DNA of 64,000 bases from Galerina marginata (taxonomy: Eukaryota > Basidiomycota > Agaricomycetes > Agaricales > Galerinaceae). A model generated the notes under the pieces. The model was not told where the DNA came from. It searched no databases and saw only the letters and a list, made by a program, of their open reading frames with translations. A program made the translations under genes and the position numbers. Below, piece after piece: positions 12,579 through 22,279 of this stretch. Every line of letters begins with the position of its first letter. Position 1 is the stretch's first letter. Location: NCBI GenBank assembly GCA_023014335.1, contig JAECYW010000007.1:1736001-1800000 (forward strand), given 5' to 3'.

Positions 12579-15284
12579 TTACTCCCCGATGGCAAAGAAA
12601 TCTTCTGAATCATCCTCCATCGGACGACCCAAGCGATATCCTCCAAATTGCCAATGCCTTTTCCACAATGCATTGTCGATGGTTTTATCATGCGATATTT
12701 CAAGAGTGCATATTTCTGTGAGTTCCTTGTATTGATATGGTAGCAAAGAATGGCCATCTATCCAGGACATAGCGCTTTGTTCGATTATGCGGAGAGTAAT
12801 ATTGTTCGTGCGACGAGCTCGCACAAAGCGCACGATTCGATGAAAGTCCACTCTGTCAGAATTGGAAGTGACCTGGACCGCTTTAGTCCAATATGTTTCA
12901 TTCAGATCATCATCTTGTTCAAGAACGAAGGACGAGAAACTGTCGGCGTCAGTTTCTTGAGAGAAGGCAATGTCTGTTGCCAATTCGGTCATTCGTGCAA
13001 AATAATGCGCTATCTGTAAAGTCTGAGCTGTAGTGTTGAGCAAATACAGCGACCGTAGTGCTGGGAATGCATAGGGTTCTAGTCGTAACCTCTGGTTCTC
13101 ACCGAAGATGTCAGGCATCCAGCATCTCCGGATGATAAGTGTTGCGAGTAATGGCGCTCTGAGGAATGGTAACCAACGAGGCACGAGATTGCCGAAACGG
13201 AGATGTTTGAGGTTGTTCATGGTAATTACAGCAACTTGCGGTACTTAGGGCGCGTGTTGAATTTTTTTCCAAATGCGGCGAATTTGATGGATTTTGGTTG
13301 ATTTTGAGTATTCGTAGAATAATGTCGTCAATTCTCATTCGTTTACAATGAAAATAGAACCATTGGATTTGCGTTGTAAATGCGCATCGGACAGTGTAAA
13401 ATATGTCATGAAAAGGTGAAATTTGAGCGCCTTGTTGAGGCCAAGTCAGTTTCAATGGTGCAGACCAATGTTGTTGACACTATACCTTCAAACCTTGTTC
13501 GAAACTCCCAATCTGGCTCTCAATGGCCTTACATTCGAAGTCTGTACCGAACGGTACCATATTTTGGAGGAAGACACCTGTGGCACGGAAAGTGACTCGA
13601 GGCCGGTTTGATATGGAATTTCACCTAGCTCATAGTTCCACCAAATCTCATTCTTTCTTGATAAAATTAACATCCCTGGATTTGCATTAAGATTTAGAAT
13701 CTAACTGGGGTAAAATAAAGAGCAGATGTTGACATAGAATTGTAGAGATTGACGTTGTACTCCTGCTGATGTGGGCTGAAAGTCTCATTTTATAACTTGT
13801 TCAAACCTAGTTTATGAGTCCCAAAAAGTTCCAGAACTATTCAGTAGAGTATTAAAACAAATATTCATTCTAGAATTTGGTGGTAGGACATGTATATGTA
13901 GGTAGTTTGATACACTGTTTTTGGGCATAGGAGGCCTCCAGAGGCACCTCCAACTCGACGACATTGTGACCTTTCTGTTTCATTTTTTCAGCGTATTTCA
14001 ATGTAAGTAATTTCTATATACTCATTGAGCACTGATTTGTACAGTTTGGTGACCAGTATGCGCGAAAACCATGGGAGGTTATTGGAACACCCTCAAAACT
14101 AGCCTTCCTCCTCATAGGTCGCTCAAATTTCACCTTTTCTCTATATAATTTTCACTGTCTGGTGGGCATTTACAATGCAAATCCAGTGGTATTATTTTTA
14201 TTGTGAACGAATGAGAACTGACGACGCTATTGTACGAATACTCAAAATCAACCAAAATCCATCAAACTCTCCGCATTTGGAAAAAAAATTCAACACGCGC
14301 CCTAAGTTCCGCAAGTTGCTGTAACTCCACAAGGTGGAAGTCAAAATCCTGGTCTTCTAAAACAGGCCCAACCAAAGATAGATTCTCTAAGGATGATATG
14401 GATAAAATTTCACGGAATGCAGCCCAGGAGAAAATTGTGCCTGAGTCGCTATACGGCGCCTCTAGGCGGAGAGTAGTGATATTGGACAGTGGAGGTAAAC
14501 ATGTGTATGCAACGCTTGAGCAATCCAACGTCAGGGATTTTAGCTTGGGTGCGCCATTCTTGAAGACGGTAGTTTTTAAATCTTTCTTCATGGCGAAATC
14601 TTGGATGCTGCTAGCTGACGAGTCATCGGCGTTTGCCTCGAGGTTAGGACGAAAGACAAAATGCTCCAAATTCTGAGCGGAGAGCGACGCCATCTCGGAG
14701 AGAAGTGTGTCAACAGGGGTAGTTGGGTCCGATAAAACAGTAAAGCATTTCCATCTTGCAATGGCGGGTATCGATCTCTGGAACAGAGCTAGCTGACCAT
14801 CCAAGGTCCATTCCCTATCTGGAGATTTTCTGAAATCAAACCAGAGCTCCAGTGGCTGCGACGCCGACCTCTCCAAGTACGCATCAAATCGATCAAGAGG
14901 GACACGCGAAGCCCGGGGGCCATCGTAGCAGAAATGTGTCCATAAGGCAGGGTAGGCAAGCGAAATCGACCGCCATTGGCGGCACACCTGCGAGACGACA
15001 ATTTCTGGCAAAAAATTCCTTTCGTCTTGATCGGCCAAAATCTTTCCTGTGGTGTCAAATCCTGCAGCGGCCGTGAAGTCGAAGATTAGGCAGGTGACTT
15101 CTGTGGAAAGCGTTAAGAGAGGCGCGGGTTCATTGTAAACAGCGCCGTATTCTGCTTGGACCTCAGCTATCTCACGATCGAGCTCCTCGATACGAATGGC
15201 TAGAGCCTTTCTTTCTGCCTGGCACTTTTTTTGCTTTTCTTGGAGTCTGAACAGTTCGGCATCCCTCTGAGGGTAACGAGGCAT
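12579..15284 (-). pseudogene. F-box-like gene A1, split by a TA-targeting DNA transposon
   Basis: Member of the window's main F-box-like family. The N-terminal part (15284-14324) starts MPRYPQRDAELFRLQ, has a coiled coil (about 8-50), an F-box-like region (TEVTCLIFDF near 65, then SQVCRQWRSISLAYPALWT) and LRR-like repeats, reaching ENLSLVGPVLEDQDFDFHLVEL. The C-terminal part (13226-12579) resumes exactly with ITMNNLKHLRFGN and ends DDSEDFFAIGE. Between them sits a 1093-bp element flanked by TA. Removing the element and one TA leaves 1611 nt, an uninterrupted frame of 536 aa, so the insertion is the only visible lesion. F-box proteins are expected to bind Skp1 and present targets to SCF ubiquitin ligases. 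As it stands the gene can only make a truncated product unless the element is spliced or excised. Confidence 0.85.
13229..14321. mobile_element. non-autonomous DNA transposon with ~200-bp TIRs and TA target duplication
   Basis: The termini CAGCAACTTGCGG... and its inverse are perfect or near-perfect. The inverted similarity runs about 200 bp inward (13229-13429 versus 14120-14321), both arms sharing ACTTAGGGCGCGTGTTGAAT-like and GGATTTTGGTTGATTTTGAG sequence. Dinucleotide TA flanks both ends (13227-13228 and 14322-14323), and the uninterrupted paralogues lack the insert. There is no internal transposase-like frame, so it is non-autonomous. TA targeting suggests the Tc1/mariner superfamily, but the long TIR is not diagnostic. 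Confidence 0.85.
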
Positions 15285-15289
15285 TCTGC

Positions 15290-15430
15290 ACGTAGATCAC
15301 TTTCAAAGTTTTGATGGTTCTTGAAGAACAAGAATAAGTCGGGATACTTCAGAAAAGACTAATCATGACCTCGGAAATAATAATACTTGCAGATGAATCC
15401 CCAATCTAATAGACTCTAGAGGCGCGAAAT
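15290..15430 (-). promoter_or_regulatory. conserved promoter block of F-box-like gene A1
   Basis: Directly upstream of the ATG at 15284. The block recurs upstream of A2 (17820-17945), of A4 (39390-39512, opposite strand) and, without any gene, at 28680-28800. Shared elements on the plus strand are TCGGG..TTCAGA, a GACC/CTTGGAAATA-like core, CTTGCAGATGAATCCCC and GACTCTAGAGG. It is inferred to hold the core promoter and 5' UTR inherited by duplication. Confidence 0.5.
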
Positions 15431-15610
15431 TCGAATGGTCGTGGTTTAAAAAGAGTTTGATCAGCTTGATCACGACACTGACGATTCTGACTGGATCACG
15501 ACCACGTGGTCCTCCTCTAACAAAGTGCCCATGGCCATGCCAATCTTAGCCACAAGGGCGGAGTTTGTGGATTTTTAAGAAAAGTCCATCTGGACAAGAC
15601 ATATTTAACA

Positions 15611-17813
15611 TTATTCAGACTCTATAACAGCAAAGAGATCTTCTGAATCATCCTCTGAACGACCTGAGGAATATCCTCCAAATTGCCAATGCCTTTTCCA
15701 GAATGCCTTGTCAATGGCTTTATCATCCAGTATTTCAAGAGTGCATATTTCCAAAAGTTCCTTGCATTCTTCTGGCTGCAAAGAGAGGCCTCCCCCGTAT
15801 ACACCCAATTGTTCGATTATGCGGAGTGTAATTTTGTTCATGCGACGAGCTTGCACGTTAGAGTTGAAAGTGATCTGGACCGCATTGTTAGTGCCAGCTT
15901 TTGTAGAGATGACAATGTCTGTCGCCAATTCGGTCATTCGTGCAAGACCACGCGCTATCCGTAAAGTATGGGCTGTAGTCTCCAGCAGATACAGTGACCG
16001 TAGTGTAGGGAATGCATATGGTTCTGGATGTAACCTCTGGTCATATCTAGTACCAAGTGCCCAGCATCTCCGTAAGGTAAGTGTCTCAAGTAACGGTGCT
16101 CTGAGGAATGGTAGCCAAAGAGGCGCGAAAAAGCCACAACGGAGATTTTTGAGGTTGTTCATGGTAATTAACTCCATGTGGGAGTATTGGTCGTCAAAAA
16201 CAGGTCCGGCCAAGGATAGATTCTCTAAAGATGATATGGATAAAATGTCACGGAATGCATCCCAGGGAACAATCATGCCTAAGCCTTTATAAGGCGCTTC
16301 TAGGCGGAGTGTAGTGATATTGGATAGTGGGGCTAAAAATCTGGTTGGGCAGTCCAACGTCAAGGATTTCAGCTTCGGCGCGCCATTCTTGAAGATGGTA
16401 GTTTCGAGGCCTTTGATGACGTGAATAGAATTCCTGGTATAGGTGGTCGCATCGATGCCAGGACAAAAGACAAAATGCTCTATATTCTGAGCGGAGAGTG
16501 AGGCGATCTCGGTAAGAAGCGCATCAATAGGAGTAGTTGGATCTGATAAAACAGTGAGGCATTTACATCTCGCCATGGCGGGTATCGATCTTTGCAACAG
16601 AGTTAGCTGACCTTTCCAGGTCCATTCCCTATCCTCAGATACTCTAAAATTGAACCAGAGCTCGAGTGGCTGCGACGCGGACCTCTCCAGGTACGCATCT
16701 AATCGATCAAGAGGGACACGCGAAGCCCAGGGGGCGTCGTAGAAAAAGCATGTCCATAAGGTAGGGTATGATAGCGAAATCGACCGCCATTGGCGGCACA
16801 CCTGCGAGACGACAATTTCTGGCAAAAACTTCCTTTCATCTTGATCATCGGCCAACATATTTCTTGTGGAAGTAAGTTCTGCAGCGACCGTGACAAGGGG
16901 GGTCCGGGATCTGAATACTGGACCTGGGGTTCCAATTTTTTTTTAGCGGACTTTCGCTGAACCAACCAGCCAACGTAATCAGGCACGCACCTATATTTGG
17001 AAATATTACATCATCACGGCGCTTTTTGCCTGGTCAATGTCCTCCCCAAACGTTGCAGACCAATTGCAGACCCAAGCAAGCCGTTTTTCTCGACTTCTGC
17101 TCAACTTACATGCAGGACAGATAATGTTGCAATGCCTTGTGAGTCCAATGACTCTCTTGGTATTATATAAAGTGTTGGCAAAGTGGCACCGTATGTGATG
17201 GTCAAGGTTTGCACGACAGCCTTGATCACACTTGAGAGTGAGGAAACAACGCAAGAGCGCACGAAATAGTATTGAACACTACTTGTACGAGAGGTGCGAG
17301 TGTTGTCGAAACAAGGAGCAACTACAAGAAGTGAGACATAATGTGGTCCGCAGGAAGCTTACATAACCTGACCGTGACACCGTACTCTGACCGTAGTTCT
17401 TCTTTTTCTCACCTTTTTCATATCATTCGCGCAGGATACACTTGATAGACTAATCCAGAGCCTTTGGATGCTTCTTCAGTAACATTTTGAGCCATTTTAG
17501 GCCGAAAAATAGGTAGGTCCAAAAATTTTTTAGCGGCCTGACGGCCGAACCAACCACCCAACCCCAGGTCCGGCATTCAGATCCCGGACCCCCCTTGGAC
17601 CGTGAAGTCAAAGATTAGGCAGGTGACTTCCGTGGAAAGCGATAAGAGAGGCGCGGGTTCATTGTAAACAGCGCCGTATTCAGCCTTGACCTCAGCGATT
17701 TCACGATCAAGCTCCTTGATACGAAGAGTAAGAGCCTTTCTTTCTGCGTGACACTTGTTTTTCTTTGATTGGAGTCTGAACAGTTTGGCATCCCTCTGAG
17801 GGTAACGAGGCAT
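15611..17813 (-). pseudogene. F-box-like gene A2, split by a hAT-type element
   Basis: Start MPRYPQRDAKLFRLQ at 17813, then a coiled coil and the beginning of the F-box-like region (TEVTCLIFDFTV). The frame is then interrupted by a 704-bp insertion and resumes AAELTSTRNMLADDQDE, SQVCRQWRSISLSYPTLWT and LRR-like segments to EDDSEDLFAVIESE. Removing the element and one 8-bp duplication leaves 1491 nt, a continuous frame of 496 aa, so the copy was intact when hit. Closely related to A1 directly downstream and to A3; A1 and A2 lie in tandem, 326 bp apart. The internal ATG near 16858 could in principle give an N-terminally truncated protein lacking the coiled coil. Confidence 0.85.
16894..17597. 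mobile_element. non-autonomous hAT-like element (MITE) with 8-bp target duplication
   Basis: Terminal inverted repeats begin CAAGGGGGGTCCGGGATCTG and match for about 22 bp perfectly, then imperfectly to GGACCTGGGGTT. The flanking octamer GACCGTGA occurs on both sides (16886-16893 and 17598-17605) and only once in intact paralogues. A CA..G terminus and an 8-bp duplication are hallmarks of the hAT superfamily. Subterminal T-runs are followed by AGCGG...CGCTG-type sequence, and the right subterminal region has GGCC..GGCC palindromic arms. No transposase is encoded. Confidence 0.9.
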
Positions 17814-17819
17814 TCTGCA

Positions 17820-18300
17820 CGTCGATCATTTGTTGGTTATTTTGAAGAACAAGAACAGTCGGGCTTACATCAGACAAGATCAATTATGACCTTGGAAACA
17901 GGAGTACTTGCAGATGAATCCCCGTCTAGACTCTGGAGGCCAGTAAGCTAATGGTGGGGGTTTAGAAAAGAGTTTGATCATGGATGATTCGGAATGAGAA
18001 CACGGACACGTGGTCGGCCTCCAACCACCCAACTTGAAATGCTGGTCCTTTTCTTCGAGCGAACATGGTCAAACCAAACCATGACATTTACAGCAACTAG
18101 CATTGAATGCTCGGATCAGTGAGAAGGTAGGGAATAGCCTTGGAGAAGACCCACATACGCGACCCATACCATTCAATAAATTTCTTTAATTCACAAAAAT
18201 AAAGTTACATTTGTTTTTCTGTGTCAAAGTAACGTCAGAACATCATTGAGAATACGAAAGAGAGGCATGTTTGCGACCTCGGGGATCTTGGGATACAGTT
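17820..18300 (-). promoter_or_regulatory. A2 upstream block and spacer to the monooxygenase
   Basis: 17820-17945 repeats the A1 promoter block (GAAGAACAAGAACAGTCGGG, CTTGCAGATGAATCCCC, GACTCT..AGG). 17946-18300 shows no gene and contains the 3' UTR of the upstream monooxygenase gene, which is transcribed in the same direction. Confidence 0.4.
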
Positions 18301-21300
18301 CTACAACATCGAAAGTGCTCTTTGAAGGTCATCATTTGCAAGCTGATAAGTCCATTCATAACCCTTTTCAATAAATTTACCGAGTTCCGCCAATTTATCA
18401 CCCGAAACAGCTTCTCCCTCTTTGATATCCTTGAAACCTGGCGCGTTGAATTCGTATAAGAGGCCCTGGTTTCTCGATGCAACGACTGCGAAGTTCCCAA
18501 AAGGTTGTCGAGTAGCGTCGTATATTTCTCCGAGCTTCTGAATGTCTATCTGCCCTTGTCGGGCAGCTTTACCGATGATGTTGGAGAGAATATAGGCGTC
18601 CTGTTAAACAAAGCCAGTTTGAAATAAATTGTGGCAGAGGCTGAGTTACTCACTTCAATTGCCTGACCCGCGCCATTGCCGAGATGAGGCGCCATTGCAT
18701 GCGCCTAAGGGCATGAGGTACAACCTTGTCGCTAACTTATATTGACATACCGCATCGCCCATAAGAAAAACCCGTCCAGAAACATAGGTGTTTAAGGGCT
18801 TCACGGTCTGGATAGCCCAGCGCGAAGGTTTCGTCATATGCTTTACATCCTTGGCTCAGATATTCGAGATTGCAGATATAAAAAACTTGCATACCTTTAT
18901 AATGACTTGCACCTCTTCTTCCCAGTCCGCGAAATGAGGCGCGATGTTGTCCGTGCTGTTTTCAATCACTGCCGGACCATCCAAGTTTGTGCCTTCCTTT
19001 TCCAGATCTGTTACGAATGGCGCGACATTTAGTAACTTCCCTTGTAGAATCGGGTATACCACTAGGTGCTATATATTCGTTCCAAGTTAAGCTTTGAACC
19101 CCGGAATTTCAAACCAAATACCTTATTTTTGCCGCAATACTGGAACACAGAATGATTAATAGAACTGGCCAGAATGGGCAAGAAAATGAACATACCACTA
19201 CCGGAGTCGTAAGCCCGCGATGGAGAGGAGAGTCGTTCCTGACGAGCTCGCTATCGATCAAGTCCCTATAAACAATCGAGCCAGTCCACAATGGCTGCGC
19301 ATTTGTTGCTACTTCTTCAGTGGACAGATTCTTTCTTTCTGAAAAAAAGACTTTCCGGACGGCCGAATTTATTCCGTCAGCGCCTATTAATATGTCGCAT
19401 GTGGCAGTATCTCCATTTTTAAACTTGATCTCGACACCGCCTTCTGTTTGCCGATATGTTGAAAGACGGTGATTGAGGTGACATTGAATATTCGATGAGA
19501 TATGGTTGAGGAGAACCTCTTGTACTTCAGCTCTGTGGAACGCCTTGATCCCGCCGCCTTGAAGGTTGTCAGCAAGATTCAATGTTCATGTATATAGGAG
19601 CTTATATTTACCTGGTATCATAAGGTCTAAAATGGGCACACCGTCAGGCTGATCACTTTTCCTCATCGCGAAAGATAACTCTGCAGCAGGTCAGAAATCA
19701 GGATGACAAGGAAAACAAGAATAAGGTAAGTAGTAAACACGCACTAGGTTTATCCGTTCCCAAACGATCTTGGCCATGAGGAAATCGGGCGGCCAGAGCT
19801 TCCTCCAAGCCCATGCTCTTCCATATTTCCCATCCTCTAGGCCAGAGCCCAATGCCCGCTCCAACTTGAGTCAGCTTCGCAGCGGATTCATATACGTCGA
19901 CTTGTATAGATTCCTCCAAGTTCATGTGGCTAAAGGCAACTGCCATGGTTAGGCCGCCAATTCCACCTCCTCTGTGCATCAGCAAATCCTGATTTTGGCC
20001 CAAACCAAGACATAGTAAAATAAATATTGGCATACCCTCGCATAGCAAATTAAATATCAGCATACCCCGGTATACCGTGTAAGTGCTTTATACCATTCAT
20101 AGTGTATGTATTGACTACTATACAACACTCCCACAGTTGCTACAGAGCAAACCCGACGCGGTCTATAGCACTCTGTAGCGTCCCGTAGCAATCAGGTCCC
20201 AGGGTACATTCCCACCCTTGCTCTCATACAAACCCGACGCGATCTGTAGCACTCTGTAGCGTGCCATAGCAAGCAGGTTCCAGGGTACGTCTTGCCCTCA
20301 CACCTGGCACATCGTTTTCGAGAAACTCATTCAAGTCCATTTTGCTTGCCCTAAAGCATTGCGGTATTGTTCAACGTCCCAAACCGGTAATTTCTCAACC
20401 TCTCACCACCACCACCACCTTTCACCTGCCGCGCGCCCCTCCGCTTCAACGATGTGGGCCGGTCTTCTTGGGCGATATGTCGGCTTTTTTGGAGATACGT
20501 TGCGGCTAGGGAAGCTGTAGCTGGAGAGTAGAAACGGGAGGGTGCAACAGGCCCGAGCTAGGGCTTTGGGCTGCGAGCCGTGAGGTAAGCCCCGCGCCCG
20601 TGTTTCCCTCGCCCCACGTCTGACACTTCAAACACCACACCCGCAGCCCTCGTCCACCACCGGTGTACTAATGCGAACTTTAGTGCCTCCGCCGCCGTTC
20701 CAGTAAGCCCCGCCCTGCATCTCCTTAACCTCGCATCTGACACTTCACGGACACCCAGCCGCTGCCTGCAGTCCTCGCCCAACACCTGTGTAACGCACAC
20801 GTTAGCGCCTCCCCACCCTTCCAGTAAGCCCCGCCGCACATTTTCTTTATGCCGAAGATTGACGCCTCACAGGTGATGCGAATTTCTGCTGACACTCGTC
20901 GCAGAGGGTCGGTGCTACTGATTCACCCCCGCATCTCGATCGTTTGCCGTCGCTTTTGACGTGCTGAAGCCTTCCTCCGCCCGCCAACCGCCCATGAAAC
21001 CGTAAATCATGTTATGACGAGCGGTTACATGGCGTCACTTCGTGTGTCGTGGCATCAACGTGGATATTTAATGTTTCCTCGCCGTCCCTCACCCTCTCGA
21101 ATGTGTACAGTTAATATCTTTCATTATCATTCTTGCTTGTAGTACCTACATATTCACCAATAACACATGGTTTTTACATTCTTGTTTTGTTCTAAGTATG
21201 AAAATAAAGCTCTAAGGATGGTCCCAGCAAAGGGGAGGAGAAACTGCTGACTACCATTTTTAGCGGTGCTATGGGATGCTCTATAGCAAATCCCCAGGTG

Positions 21301-21543
21301 CTCTATAGCACTCCATAGCGTCTGGGCATCACTACGTAGCATTACATAACTGATGACGTGATGCTATAAACCGGGTACCCTGTGCTATGGCACTACGGCA
21401 CTACAGAGCGCTCTATAGTCTCGTGTAGCGTACCCAGGATTTGCTGATGTGAATAGAAAGTCGGCCATGAGCGTCAAGAAACGAAACAGGCCCAGGTTTT
21501 GAACATACACAATGGCTATACGAAGTTTCTGTGAAGATTTCAT
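18301..21543 (-). CDS. FAD-dependent aromatic monooxygenase (salicylate hydroxylase-like)
   Basis: Nine exons (21543-21509, 19971-19745, 19680-19612, 19557-19196, 19139-19122, 19068-18895, 18840-18751, 18704-18654, 18600-18301) sum to 1326 nt, giving 441 aa. The FAD-binding GxGxxG motif is split by intron 1: exon 1 encodes MKSSQKLRIAIV and exon 2 continues GGGIGGLTMAVAF. Further group A flavoprotein hydroxylase marks are GAGIGLWPRGWEI, the DG motif ILIGADGINSAVR, and GDAAHAMAPHLGNGAGQAIED (exons 7-9), which binds FAD ribityl/pyrophosphate. Such enzymes use NAD(P)H and O2 to hydroxylate phenolic or related aromatic substrates; the substrate here is unknown. Intron 1 is 1537 bp while the others are normal size (about 45-64 nt), because repeat DNA was inserted. 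The coding sequence itself looks intact. Confidence 0.88.
20090..21434. mobile_element. repeat-rich insertion inside intron 1 of the monooxygenase gene
   Basis: About 1.35 kb with no coding potential. Both ends carry variants of CTATAGCACTCTGTAGCG (near 20160, 20240, 21300 and 21400) together with CAGGGTAC/GGGTACCC-type sequence, and the centre holds a GC-rich tandem repeat. A perfect 15-bp inverted pair CATCAGCAAATCCTG (19977-19991 and 21435-21449) brackets the whole insertion. No clean target duplication could be read, so the element class is open and the outer boundaries are approximate. Confidence 0.55.
20585..20880 (+). repeat. ~120-bp GC-rich tandem repeat, two copies plus a partial third
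   Basis: Units begin GTAAGCCCCGC at 20585, 20703 and 20824 (periods 118 and 121). Shared internal blocks are TCTGACACTTCA and CTCGYCCAMCACCKGTGTA. It lies within the insertion in the monooxygenase intron. Confidence 0.7.
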
Positions 21544-22279
21544 AGCGATGCCGCTTTCGATAACCAATGGCCAGTGAGCTTGGAGTTGGATGTAGTATGG
21601 GGCAACAATCTCTGCGGTTGTGACTTGAGTGCTCCCGGAGGATCCTTCTTTCGGACCCACTAGCGATCACGTTCTGAAGTTTAATCGTGGTAGATGCGAC
21701 AAAGTTATACTTATGATACCAGAGGGGTGTTGACAAGAACGGGTGTTAAAGATTGTCGCGTTCCATCCAGTGCGTTCGAAACTCTGTTCTGAACTCTTGA
21801 CAACGATGTTTGAAAGTGAAATGGCTATTCCTCTCCGTCCTCAAGAGACATCTTGTTGCCAGACTGAAGCAGATGGAAATGCGCAGTGGGAAGGACATGT
21901 ATGTTTGGAATCTGGAAGCAAACGTTAAGGTAAAACTGATCACCAGAAGCCACGTGCCCCACAAGTGTTGTGGATATTAATATCCAAAGAGGAAAACCGT
22001 GGCTGGAGGAAGTACATGGTTTTGAATGAGAAGACTTGATGAGCATGCATTAACGTCGTTTAACAAGGCAAAAGTGTAGAGCAAGCAAGAGTTGGCAAAA
22101 GCCCAAAGCCCTGGCAAACATACCACACGTGACCGCGTCGCGTCGGGAACTGTCAGGAATTCTCAGCTTAATACAATTTTTTCCTAGAGAATATAATATA
22201 TGTAGCACATGTTACAGGACGGTCTACTAGGGTTGCGTACGGGAGTTTTAAATATACTGATCCTTCAAGACATTTAATA
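21544..22279. other. 3' flank of F-box-like gene A3, duplicated at 41114-41620
   Basis: No gene supported. From about 21960 to 22279 the minus strand matches the plus strand downstream of gene A4: shared landmarks are GACGCGACGCG.TGCGGTCACGTGTGGTATG-like sequence (22115-22150), GCACGTTAAT-like and AGCCACGGTTTTCC (about 21990-22005). Confidence 0.5.

Noticed and set aside
14230..14676. 148-codon plus-strand frame
   Set aside because: It crosses the transposon end into the antisense strand of F-box-like gene A1.
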